From positions 4,537,001-4,601,000 of the forward strand of contig NZ_LJJF01000001.1 in the NCBI RefSeq assembly GCF_001625365.1: DNA of 64,000 nucleotides. The letters run 5' to 3'. Below are positions 52,771 through 60,079 of the stretch, piece by piece. This DNA is from Streptomyces sp. MJM8645 (GTDB lineage: Bacteria; Actinomycetota; Actinomycetes; Streptomycetales; Streptomycetaceae). The notes below the pieces were generated by a model. That model was not told the DNA's origin, ran no database searches, and was given only the letters and a program-made list of their open reading frames with translations. The translations under genes were made by a program, and so were the position numbers. Within the stretch, counting starts at the first letter, position 1. Each line of letters begins with the position of its first letter.

Positions 52771-52809
52771 CTAGGGCGTGTCCGGCAAGACCGGCCGGAC
52801 CGGCCCTAG
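52771..52809. terminator. Shared perM / DUF4190 terminator hairpin
   Basis: CTAGGGC-GT-GTCCGGC, a seven-base loop, GCCGGAC-CG-GCCCTAG: two 7-bp stems with an internal loop. The right base contains the DUF4190 stop (CTA, read as TAG). Before the IS inserted, the left base contained the perM stop, so one hairpin ended both convergent genes. perM is now separated from it by 1.4 kb. Confidence 0.8.
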
Positions 52810-53453
52810 CCGGCGTTCCCGGTGAAGTCGACGTACCACTTGGGCGCGAACCGGTCGCAGTTGTCGGCGCCGACGGAGGTCAGTGAGTCCCGGACGCAGG
52901 TGACGTAGTCGTTGTAGTACATCCCGAGGCCGATCACCGAGGTCGCGACCACGACGGTCATCGCGCCGGTGAGGATTCCGGCGAGCGCGGCCGGGGTGAG
53001 CGGGTTCGGGGCGGCGGGCTGGCGGGCGGCGGTCTGGGGGGCGGCGCCGGTGACGGCGGCGGCCGGGGCGGGCTTGGGGGTCCGCAGCGCGCTGATGCCC
53101 CACACGATGCCGAGCGCGCCGACGAACAGGGCGGCCCAGTGGAAGCCGGCGAACAGGCAGACCAGCGCGAGCGGCCCGGCCAGTGCGGCGTTGCGGGCCC
53201 GGCGCTGGGCGGGGTCGGCGGGGTCGAGCTTGGGCGGCTGCGGGGCCGGTGGGGTGGGGCGGCCGTCCTCGGGCCGGCCGGGGCCCCAGGGGTGCGGCGG
53301 CGGGAGCTGCGGGCGTTCGCCGGCGCCCTGGCCGCCGGTGCCGTCCGGGCCCTCGCCGGGCCAGGGGTTGCGCGGCTGCCACGGCTGGTCCGGGGCATCC
53401 GCCGGCGGCGGCGCGAAGGGGTTGCGCTCGCCGGTGTCGTCACCGCTGCTCAT
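52806..53453 (-). CDS. DUF4190-type membrane protein
   Basis: A 215-residue protein from ATG 53453 (MSSGDDTGERNPFAPPP). The first 85 residues are Pro/Gly-rich and cytoplasmic in style. A hydrophobic block follows (ALAGPLALVCLFAGFHWAALFVGALGIVWGISAL; two helices at about 90-125), then a proline-rich loop, and a third helix (LAGILTGAMTVVVATSVIGLGMYY). The short outer tail has two cysteines (TCVRDS and NCDRF) that could form a disulphide. Small DUF4190 proteins are widespread in actinobacteria and have no known function. The stop codon lies in the terminator shared with perM. Confidence 0.82.
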   Translation of the reverse strand: MSSGDDTGERNPFAPPPADAPDQPWQPRNPWPGEGPDGTGGQGAGERPQLPPPHPWGPGRPEDGRPTPPAPQPPKLDPADPAQRRARNAALAGPLALVCLFAGFHWAALFVGALGIVWGISALRTPKPAPAAAVTGAAPQTAARQPAAPNPLTPAALAGILTGAMTVVVATSVIGLGMYYNDYVTCVRDSLTSVGADNCDRFAPKWYVDFTGNAG

Positions 53454-53821
53454 GGTTCAGCCATTCCTTCTCGGTCGGGGCGGCGGTCTCCCGCCTTCCC
53501 TATGATCCCGCAGCCGTTCGCCGGTCCTCAGGCGGCCTGCCCGCTGCGGGGGTGCCGGGAGGGCCCGTGCCCGGGGCGACTCCGCTGTGCGGGCCGGAGG
53601 AGATCCCCGTCTCAACTACGCGCGTAGCGCCGCCGGGAGGGTGCGGAGGCCGTCCGACCAGCCGTTATCGTGGTGACGGTCAGCAGCTCGCAGAGGTTCC
53701 CGGGTGCCCGCGTCGCGGTGGGTTCTCCTGGTGTTCCCCCTCGCTCGACCTGCCGTTCGTAGTGGCCCCACCACCGGTGGACGTACCAGCGGGCGGCGCC
53801 CGACCTACGGAGAATCGCGCA
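53454..53821. promoter_or_regulatory. DUF4190/purN divergent region
   Basis: The 368-bp gap has a TATGAT hexamer at 53501-53506 as a possible -10 box, a perfect 12-bp palindrome CTACGCGCGTAG at 53616-53627, a TATCGT hexamer at 53666-53671, and a CCACCGGTGG palindrome at 53771-53780. The first palindrome is a plausible repressor site for purNH. No RNA motif is recognised. Confidence 0.5.
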
Positions 53822-54487
53822 GTGGCCGCCGCCCCCGCCCAGCTCTTCCCGCCCCGTACGCCCGGACCGGCCCGCCTGGTGGTGCTGGTCTCCGGTTCCG
53901 GTACCAATCTGCAGGCGCTGCTCGACGCCGCAGCCGATCCGGCGTACGGCGCCGAGATCCTCGCCGTGGGTGCGGACCGCGACGGCATCGCGGGCCTGGA
54001 GCGGGCCGAGAAGGCGGGCCTGCCGGTCTTCGTCCACCGGGTGAAGGACTTCGCCGACCGGGCCGACTGGGACCGCGCGCTGACCGCCGCCGTCGCCGCC
54101 CACGAGCCGGACCTGGTGGTCACGGCCGGGTTCATGAAGATCCTCGGCCCCGAGTTCATCGCGGCCTTCGCCGGGCGGATCGTCAACACCCATCCCGCAC
54201 TGCTGCCCTCCTTCCCCGGCGCCCACGGCGTCACCGACGCGCTCGCGTACGGGGTGAGGGTCACCGGCTGCACCGTCCACCTGGTCGACGCCGGGGTGGA
54301 CACCGGGCCGATCATCGCGCAGGGCGTCGTCGAGGTCGTCGACGCCGACCACGCCGATGGCGGCGAAGCGCTGCACGAGCGCATCAAGACTGTCGAGCGC
54401 AAGCTGCTCGTCGACGTCGTGGGCCGGCTGGCCCGCGAGGGCCACCGCATCGAGGACCGAAAGGTATGGATTCCGGCACATGAGTGA
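53822..54487 (+). CDS. purN: Phosphoribosylglycinamide formyltransferase PurN
   Basis: PurN transfers a formyl group from 10-formyl-THF to GAR, the third step of purine synthesis. The 221-residue protein starts at GTG 53822 (MAAAPAQLFPPRTPG) behind CGGAG. The phosphate loop is VSGSGTNLQALLDA. The catalytic triad is visible as Asn and His in VNTHPALLPSFPGAHG and Asp in VDTGPIIAQG. It is followed after 69 bases by purH, the other folate-dependent formyltransferase of the pathway. folD, which helps supply the cofactor, is 3 kb downstream. Confidence 0.96.
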   Translation: MAAAPAQLFPPRTPGPARLVVLVSGSGTNLQALLDAAADPAYGAEILAVGADRDGIAGLERAEKAGLPVFVHRVKDFADRADWDRALTAAVAAHEPDLVVTAGFMKILGPEFIAAFAGRIVNTHPALLPSFPGAHGVTDALAYGVRVTGCTVHLVDAGVDTGPIIAQGVVEVVDADHADGGEALHERIKTVERKLLVDVVGRLAREGHRIEDRKVWIPAHE

Positions 54488-54547
54488 GCGCAGCGAACGA
54501 GTCGTCAAGGAAGGTGCCTGGCGCGCAGCGCCCGCCGAGCGCAGCGA
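54486..54547. repeat. Pair of GAGCGCAGCGA direct repeats between purN and purH
   Basis: GAGCGCAGCGA occurs at 54486-54496, starting in the last codons of purN, and at 54537-54547, just upstream of the purH ribosome site. The motif is a common actinobacterial intergenic repeat. Confidence 0.6.
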
Positions 54548-54556
54548 GGTGGGAGC

Positions 54557-56134
54557 ATGAGTGCCAGCTCCACCACGCCCCCCGTTTCGGAGAACATCCG
54601 TCCGATCCGTCGTGCGCTGATCAGCGTGTACGACAAGACCGGTCTGGAGGAGCTGGCCCAGGGCCTGCACGCCGCCGGGGTCGCCATCGTCTCCACCGGC
54701 TCCACCGCCGGCCGGATCGCCGCCGCCGGCGTCCCGGTGACCGAGGTCTCCGAGCTGACCGGCTTCCCGGAGTGCCTGGACGGGCGCGTGAAGACGCTGC
54801 ACCCCCGCGTGCACGCCGGCGTGCTCGCCGACCTGCGGCTGGAGTCGCACCGCGCGCAGCTGGCCGAGCTGGGCGTCGAGCCCTTCGACCTGGTCGTGGT
54901 GAACCTCTACCCGTTCAAGGCCACCGTCGCCTCGGGCGCCACCCCGGACGAGTGCGTCGAGCAGATCGACATCGGCGGCCCGAGCATGGTCCGCGCCGCC
55001 GCCAAGAACCACCCGTCGGTGGCCGTGGTGGTCGACCCGGCCCGTTACGTCGACGTGCTGCGGGCCGCCCAGGAGGGCGGCTTCGACCTGGCCACCCGCA
55101 AGCGCCTGGCCGGTGCGGCGTTCGCGCACACCGCCGCGTACGACGTCGCGGTCGCCTCCTGGTTCGAGGCCGGCTACGCGCCGAGCGACGAGCGGTTCCC
55201 GGAGTTCCTGGGCGCCACCTGGGAGCGGCAGAACGTGCTGCGCTACGGCGAGAACCCGCACCAGGGCGCCGCGCTGTACAGCGACGGCAGCGGCGGCCTG
55301 GCCGGCGCGGAGCAGCTGCACGGCAAGGAGATGTCGTACAACAACTACGTCGACACCGACGCTGCCCGCCGCGCCGCGTACGACCACGCCGAGCCGGCCG
55401 TCGCGATCATCAAGCACGCCAACCCGTGCGGCATCGCGACCGGCGCGGACGTCGCCGAGGCGCACCGCAAGGCGCACGAGTGCGACCCGGTCTCGGCGTA
55501 CGGCGGCGTGATCGCGGTCAACCGCCCGGTCACCGTCGAGCTGGCCGAGCAGATCGCCCCGATCTTCACCGAGGTCGTGGTGGCCCCCGGTTACGAGGAC
55601 GGCGCCGTCGAGGTGCTGGCCCGGAAGAAGAACCTGCGGGTGCTGCTGGCCCCCGAGGCGCCGGCCAACCGCCAGGAGCTGCGCCCGGTCTCCGGCGGCG
55701 TGCTGCTCCAGGACGCCGACCGGGTGCAGGCCGAGGGCGACGACCCGGCGAACTGGCGGCTGGCCACCGGTGAGGCGCTGTCCGAGGCCGAGCTGGCCGA
55801 GCTGGCCTTCGCCTGGCGGGCCTGTCGGGCCGTCAAGTCCAACGCGATCCTGCTCGCCAAGGACGGCGCCTCGGTGGGCGTCGGCATGGGCCAGGTCAAC
55901 CGGGTCGACTCCTGCAAGCTCGCGGTCGAGCGGGCCGGGGAGCGGGCCAAGGGCGCGTACGCGGCCTCGGACGCGTTCTTCCCGTTCGCGGACGGCCCTG
56001 CCATCCTGATCGCGGCCGGCGTCAAGGCGATCGTCCAGCCGGGCGGTTCGATCCGGGACGAGGAGGTCGTCGCGGCGGCCGCCGAGGCCGGGGTGACGAT
56101 GTACTTCACCGGTGCGCGGCACTTCTTCCACTGA
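54557..56134 (+). CDS. purH: Bifunctional AICAR formyltransferase / IMP cyclohydrolase PurH
   Basis: PurH catalyses the last two steps of IMP synthesis. The 525-residue protein has an N-terminal methylglyoxal-synthase-like cyclohydrolase domain (RALISVYDKTGLEELAQGL, STGSTAGRIAAAG, GRVKTLHPRVHAG). The formyltransferase domain follows from about residue 215, with LRYGENPHQGAALY, the catalytic Lys-His in IKHANPCGIA and FPFADGPAILIAAGVKAIVQPGGS. ATG 54557 has a GAGGTGGGAG ribosome site. Upstream are direct repeats and purN; downstream is a strong terminator. The operon purN-purH is conserved in actinobacteria. Confidence 0.98.
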   Translation: MSASSTTPPVSENIRPIRRALISVYDKTGLEELAQGLHAAGVAIVSTGSTAGRIAAAGVPVTEVSELTGFPECLDGRVKTLHPRVHAGVLADLRLESHRAQLAELGVEPFDLVVVNLYPFKATVASGATPDECVEQIDIGGPSMVRAAAKNHPSVAVVVDPARYVDVLRAAQEGGFDLATRKRLAGAAFAHTAAYDVAVASWFEAGYAPSDERFPEFLGATWERQNVLRYGENPHQGAALYSDGSGGLAGAEQLHGKEMSYNNYVDTDAARRAAYDHAEPAVAIIKHANPCGIATGADVAEAHRKAHECDPVSAYGGVIAVNRPVTVELAEQIAPIFTEVVVAPGYEDGAVEVLARKKNLRVLLAPEAPANRQELRPVSGGVLLQDADRVQAEGDDPANWRLATGEALSEAELAELAFAWRACRAVKSNAILLAKDGASVGVGMGQVNRVDSCKLAVERAGERAKGAYAASDAFFPFADGPAILIAAGVKAIVQPGGSIRDEEVVAAAAEAGVTMYFTGARHFFH

Positions 56135-56183
56135 TCGCGTTCCACCGCTCGCCCGGCGCACCGCCCGGGTGACGGCATGACAG

Positions 56184-56220
56184 AGCGGCCCGGCTCCTCC
56201 GGAAGGGGAGCCGGGCCGCT
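56184..56220. terminator. purNH terminator (likely bidirectional)
   Basis: AGCGGCCCGGCTCC pairs with GGAGCCGGGCCGCT around TCCGGAAGG, between purH and a convergent gene. Confidence 0.9.
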
Positions 56221-56265
56221 CGTCGTCCGATCGGCTCGGACCGGGCCGGTCAGTGGTGCGGCCGG

Positions 56266-56892
56266 TCAGTAGCGCGGCCGGGCGAACCAGGCGACGCCGT
56301 CCTTGACGCTCATCCCGACGATCATCGTGATCGAGACCGCGAGCCACATCAGCGTGAAGACGATGCCGACCGGGTTGGCGTTGTTGGCGAAGGAACCGGC
56401 CAGCCCCAGCAGGCCGAGCAGCGCGCCGAACGAGCCGTACACCAGGGTGGTGATGCGGACCGCGGGCCCGCCCTTGCCGAACTTCACGCCCAGCGTGATG
56501 GAGAAGGCCGCGAACAGCGCGCACACGATGCCGACGACCACCAGCACGCCGGCCGCCGCGTTGCCGAAGCCGTTGAACGGGTCGCTCCCGTCGATCTGCT
56601 GGGCCCGGTTGGTGACCTCCTTGGCCGCCGCGGCGGCTATCAGGTAGATGCCGCCACCGATGATCTGCACGGCGCCGATGATGAACAGCAGCACCCGGGT
56701 GGTGACCACCAGGCCCGGCATGTTCTGCGGGACGGCCGGCGGGTAGCCGTAGCCCGGTCCGCCGTAGCCCGGCGCGGGCGGCGGGTAGCCGTACCCGGCC
56801 GGCGGGGCCTGCTGGGGGTAGCCGTAGCCGGGAGCCTGCGGCGGCTGGCCGTACGGGTTGTTCGGGTTGTTCGGGTCGGGCGGGTAACTCAT
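56266..56892 (-). CDS. Proline/tyrosine-rich four-helix membrane protein
   Basis: A 208-residue protein from ATG 56892. The first 60 residues are a low-complexity Pro/Gly/Tyr/Asn stretch (NNPYGQPPQAPGYGYPQQ and similar), probably a flexible cytoplasmic arm. Four hydrophobic helices follow: VTTRVLLFIIGAVQIIGGGIYLIAAAA, AAAGVLVVVGIVCALFAAFSIT, ITTLVYGSFGALLGLLGLAGSFA and GIVFTLMWLAVSITMIVGM. No catalytic residue is visible. Similar proteins are common in Streptomyces and have no known function. It converges with purH. Confidence 0.82.
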   Translation of the reverse strand: MSYPPDPNNPNNPYGQPPQAPGYGYPQQAPPAGYGYPPPAPGYGGPGYGYPPAVPQNMPGLVVTTRVLLFIIGAVQIIGGGIYLIAAAAAKEVTNRAQQIDGSDPFNGFGNAAAGVLVVVGIVCALFAAFSITLGVKFGKGGPAVRITTLVYGSFGALLGLLGLAGSFANNANPVGIVFTLMWLAVSITMIVGMSVKDGVAWFARPRY

Positions 56893-57038
56893 CGATGCCT
56901 CCGGGCAGTTGCGGGGACGTGGGGACGGGACGGAGGGCCCGGTTCCGGTTGGCGAGTCGGGTCGCCGGTGGAACGGGACGCTAACGGAGGGGAGTGACAG
57001 CCCGGAGCGGATCCGGGCGCGGCCGGCTCAGGCGCGCG

Positions 57039-57074
57039 GTGAGAGCGCTGAGAGCGGTGAGAGCAGTGCGAGCG
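57039..57074. repeat. 9-bp tandem repeat, four copies
   Basis: GTGAGAGCG, CTGAGAGCG, GTGAGAGCA and GTGCGAGCG lie head to tail in the folD upstream region. Confidence 0.85.
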
Positions 57075-57350
57075 GAGTCGTCGACGGGCCCGTTGCGGGC
57101 AGGACGGCGCCGCAGTGGTCGGGCGGCTCGGTCTGAAGTGGTCGGCTCACGTGCTCTTTCCCCCGGGTACGCCCCCGCCGGGTGTCCGTCGGCCCGTCAC
57201 CGGGCCGGGTCGCGGCAGGGAATGCCCGCATATCGTCAACCGGACGGCGGGGCCGTGTCCAGCCGGTTCCGCGCGCCGGACCGAGACTGTGGCGCAACCG
57301 CAACGTGGTCCGGGCCTTCCGTACCCGTCCGAACCCGTCCGACCGCAGGA

Positions 57351-57392
57351 CGGGAGGACGACGGGGGCCGGCGGGAGGACGACGGGGGTTCG
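57351..57392. repeat. 21-bp tandem duplication near folD
   Basis: CGGGAGGACGACGGGGG occurs at 57351-57367 and 57372-57388, with a 21-base period, about 50 bases before the folD start. Confidence 0.85.
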
Positions 57393-57441
57393 AAGACGGG
57401 CCCTGGTACGGCGGCTTGCCGCGATCCGGGAGAATGGGGTC

Positions 57442-58296
57442 ATGACTGCCCAGATTCTCGATGGCAAGGCCACCGCCGCCGCGATCAAGTCCGAACTCGC
57501 CGCCCGCGTGGCGGTCCTCAAGGCGAAGGGCGTCACGCCCGGCCTCGGCACCGTCCTGGTCGGCGACGACCCGGGCAGCCGCTGGTACGTCAACGGCAAG
57601 CACAAGGACTGCGCCGAGGTCGGCATCGCCTCGATCCAGCGCGAGCTGCCCGCGACCGCCACCCAGGAGGACGTCGAGAACGTCGTCCGCGAGCTCAACG
57701 CCGACCCCTCCTGCACCGGCTACATCGTCCAGCTGCCGCTGCCCAAGGGCCTGGACCAGAACCCGGTCCTGGAGCTGATGGACCCGGACAAGGACGCCGA
57801 CGGCCTGCACCCGACCTCGCTCGGCCGGCTCGCCCTGGGCATCGAGGGGCCGCTGCCGTGCACCCCGCTGGGCATCGTCGAGCTGCTGCGCCGGCACGAC
57901 GTCGAGATCAACGGCGCCGAGGTGGTCGTGGTCGGCCGCGGCGTCACCGTCGGCCGCTCGATCGGCCTGCTGCTGACCCGCCGCAGCGAGAACGCCACCG
58001 TGACCCTGTGCCACACCGGCACCCGGGACCTCGGCTACCACCTGCGCAAGGCCGACATCATCGTGGCCGCCGCGGGCGTGCCGCACCTGGTCAAGCCGGA
58101 GGACGTCAAGCCGGGCGCGGCGGTGCTGGACGTGGGCGTCAGCCGCAGCGAGGGCAAGATCGTCGGCGACGTGCACCCGGGCGTGGCCGAGGTGGCCGCC
58201 TGGATCTCCCCGAACCCCGGCGGCGTGGGCCCGATGACCCGCGCGATGCTGCTCAACAACATCGTCGTGGCGGCCGAGCGCCGCGCCGGCGTCTGA
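57442..58296 (+). CDS. folD: Methylene-THF dehydrogenase / methenyl-THF cyclohydrolase FolD
   Basis: FolD interconverts 5,10-methylene-THF and 10-formyl-THF, supplying formyl groups for PurN and PurH. The 284-residue protein has RWYVNGKHKDC (YxxxK catalytic motif), YIVQLPLPKGLDQ, the DADGLHPTSLGRL substrate segment and the NADP-binding VVVGRGVTVGRSIGLLLTR. It ends NPGGVGPMTRAMLLNNIV. There is no good ribosome site before ATG 57442, and a -10-like GAGAAT lies just upstream, so the message may be leaderless. The DUF3017 gene follows 35 bases downstream in the same orientation. Confidence 0.97.
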   Translation: MTAQILDGKATAAAIKSELAARVAVLKAKGVTPGLGTVLVGDDPGSRWYVNGKHKDCAEVGIASIQRELPATATQEDVENVVRELNADPSCTGYIVQLPLPKGLDQNPVLELMDPDKDADGLHPTSLGRLALGIEGPLPCTPLGIVELLRRHDVEINGAEVVVVGRGVTVGRSIGLLLTRRSENATVTLCHTGTRDLGYHLRKADIIVAAAGVPHLVKPEDVKPGAAVLDVGVSRSEGKIVGDVHPGVAEVAAWISPNPGGVGPMTRAMLLNNIVVAAERRAGV

Positions 58297-58331
58297 CCCC
58301 GCGACCGACACCACCACGAGGGACGGCGAGC

Positions 58332-58757
58332 ATGACGGAACCGCGACCGGCGCGGACCCCGCGCAGGCCGGTCAAGACCACCGGCACCCTGCCGCCCGAG
58401 GGCGCGGCCGCAGCCCTCGGACGCGACCACACCCTGCCGGTCCGGCAGTGGCCGATAACGCTGGTCCTGCTGGTGGTCGGGGCCGGCCTCGCGGTCACCT
58501 GGTTCGCCGACTTCAAGGACGGCTTCAAGTACGGGCTGCTGATCCTCGGCTGCGGGGTGCTGCTCGGGGCCGTCCTGCGGCTGGTGCTGCCCGAGGTCGG
58601 GATGCTGGCGGTGCGCAGCCGCTTCACCGACGTGATCGTGCTGACCTTCCTGGGAGCGTCGATCGTGCTGCTGACCCTGGTGGCGCAGCCGAACCCGTGG
58701 CTGGAGATCCCGTTGCTCGACAACATCGGCAAGTTGATCGGCCGGCCCAAGCACTGA
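58332..58757 (+). CDS. DUF3017 membrane protein
   Basis: A 141-residue protein from ATG 58332, 35 bases after folD and probably co-transcribed. A basic, Pro/Thr-rich N-terminal 40 residues precede three transmembrane helices: WPITLVLLVVGAGLAVTWFA, YGLLILGCGVLLGAVLRLVL and VIVLTFLGASIVLLTLVA. The last 18 residues are polar. The family, DUF3017, is found next to folD across actinobacteria, and no function is known. The conserved linkage is the main support for the label. A terminator follows. Confidence 0.85.
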   Translation: MTEPRPARTPRRPVKTTGTLPPEGAAAALGRDHTLPVRQWPITLVLLVVGAGLAVTWFADFKDGFKYGLLILGCGVLLGAVLRLVLPEVGMLAVRSRFTDVIVLTFLGASIVLLTLVAQPNPWLEIPLLDNIGKLIGRPKH

Positions 58758-58775
58758 CGCCGGGGTGACCGTGAC

Positions 58776-58806
58776 GGCCCCCGCCCTGCGAGCCAGGGCG
58801 GGGGCC
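58776..58806 (+). terminator. folD-DUF3017 terminator
   Basis: GGCCCCCGCCCTG pairs with CAGGGCGGGGGCC over 13 bp around CGAGC, 18 bases after the DUF3017 stop. Confidence 0.9.
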
Positions 58807-58878
58807 GCCGTCCGTTGTGACGCATCAGCCAGGCCCGCACCCGCGGCGTACGCTTCCCTTTGCGATAACCTGACGCCG

Positions 58879-58898
58879 GTCTCTCGATGTCGAGAGAC
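58879..58898. promoter_or_regulatory. Perfect 20-bp palindromic operator upstream of mdh
   Basis: GTCTCTCGATGTCGAGAGAC consists of two 9-bp arms around TG. It lies 7 bases downstream of a TAACCT -10-like hexamer (58866-58871), so a bound protein would sit over the transcription start. The regulator cannot be named from the sequence. Confidence 0.8.
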
Positions 58899-58961
58899 CA
58901 TCCTCGGCTCCAGCGCGCCGGTGTGCCTGGGGCACCTGGCGATCTGCTGGAGAAGGTAGAA

Positions 58962-59954
58962 ATGACCCGCACCCCCGTCAACGTCACCATCACCGGAGCG
59001 GCCGGCCAGATCGGCTACGCGCTGCTCTTCCGCATCGCCTCGGGCCACCTGCTCGGTGCCGACGTCCCGGTGAACCTGCGCCTCCTGGAGATCCCGCAGG
59101 GCCTCAAGGCCGCCGAGGGCACCGCCATGGAGCTCGTCGACTGCGCGTTCCCGCTGCTGCGTGACATCACGATCACCGCCAACCCGAACGAGGCCTTCGA
59201 CGGCGCCAACGTCGCGCTGCTGGTCGGCGCCCGTCCGCGCACCGCCGGCATGGAGCGCGGCGACCTGCTGCAGGCCAACGGCGGCATCTTCGGCCCGCAG
59301 GGCAAGGCCATCAACGACCACGCCGCGGACGACATCAAGGTCCTGGTCGTCGGCAACCCGGCCAACACCAACGCCCTGATCGCCCAGCGCAACGCCCCGG
59401 ACGTCCCGGCCGAGCGCTTCACCGCGATGACCCGCCTGGACCACAACCGCGCGGTCGGCCAGCTCTCCGTCAAGACCGGTGCGCCCGTCTCCGACATCAA
59501 GCGCGTCACCATCTGGGGCAACCACTCCGCCACCCAGTACCCGGACATCTTCCAGGCCGAGATCGCCGGCAAGCCGGCCTTCGAGGCCATCGGCAGCGAC
59601 CAGGCCTGGCTGGACGAGACCTTCATCCCGACCGTCGCCAAGCGCGGCGCGGCCATCATCGAGGCCCGTGGCGCCTCCTCGGCCGCCTCGGCCGCCAACG
59701 CCGCCATCGACCACGTGTACACCTGGGTCAACGGCACCGCCGAGGGCGACTGGACCTCCATGGGCGTCGTCTCGGACGGCTCCTACGGTGTCCCGCAGGG
59801 CCTGATCTCCTCCTTCCCGGTCACCACCAAGGCCGGCAAGTTCGAGATCGTCCAGGGCCTGGAGATCTCCGACTTCTCGCGCGCCCGCATCGACGCCTCG
59901 GTCAAGGAGCTGACCGAGGAGCGCGACGCGGTCCAGGAGCTGGGCCTCATCTGA
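58962..59954 (+). CDS. mdh: Malate dehydrogenase Mdh
   Basis: Mdh interconverts malate and oxaloacetate with NAD+ in the TCA cycle. The 330-residue cytosolic-type enzyme starts at ATG 58962 (MTRTPVNVTITGAAGQIGY) with AGAAGG upstream. The NAD-binding loop is GAAGQIGYALLFRIASG. The substrate arginine loop is VGARPRTAGMERGDLL, the nucleotide-side VVGNPANTNA follows, and the catalytic His is in WGNHSATQYPD. It is monocistronic. A perfect palindrome in the promoter region suggests carbon-linked control. Confidence 0.97.
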   Translation: MTRTPVNVTITGAAGQIGYALLFRIASGHLLGADVPVNLRLLEIPQGLKAAEGTAMELVDCAFPLLRDITITANPNEAFDGANVALLVGARPRTAGMERGDLLQANGGIFGPQGKAINDHAADDIKVLVVGNPANTNALIAQRNAPDVPAERFTAMTRLDHNRAVGQLSVKTGAPVSDIKRVTIWGNHSATQYPDIFQAEIAGKPAFEAIGSDQAWLDETFIPTVAKRGAAIIEARGASSAASAANAAIDHVYTWVNGTAEGDWTSMGVVSDGSYGVPQGLISSFPVTTKAGKFEIVQGLEISDFSRARIDASVKELTEERDAVQELGLI

Positions 59955-59975
59955 GCCCCGCAGCACAGCTTTTCC

Positions 59976-60016
59976 CGGCGGCCCGCCGTCTCCTTCCCGG
60001 AGGCGGCGGGCCGCCG
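59976..60016 (+). terminator. mdh terminator
   Basis: CGGCGGCCCGCCG pairs with CGGCGGGCCGCCG, with inner TCC/GGA pairing, about 20 bases after the mdh stop. Confidence 0.85.
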
Positions 60017-60065
60017 TGTGACCGGCCGCCGCCCCTTCTTCCACTCCCCGGGCGTCGGCCGGTCC

Positions 60066-60071
60066 TACACT
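60066..60071 (+). promoter_or_regulatory. Candidate -10 box of a leaderless promoter
   Basis: TACACT ends eight bases before the GTG at 60080, and no ribosome site is present. The -35 region is weak. Confidence 0.45.
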
Positions 60072-60079
60072 GACCCGCT

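Larger units (their letters stand above)
56893..57441. other. folD upstream intergenic region (549 bp)
   Basis: The stretch between two divergent genes contains two tandem-repeat blocks (57039-57074 and 57351-57392). It also has a GAGAAT hexamer at 57430-57435 as a possible -10 box only six bases from the folD ATG. Frames here encode low-complexity residues only, and no gene is supported. Confidence 0.5.

Noticed and set aside
54486..54547. GAGCGCAGCGA pair considered as recombination or attachment sites
   Set aside because: There is no integrase or tRNA gene nearby, and the motif is a frequent actinobacterial intergenic repeat.
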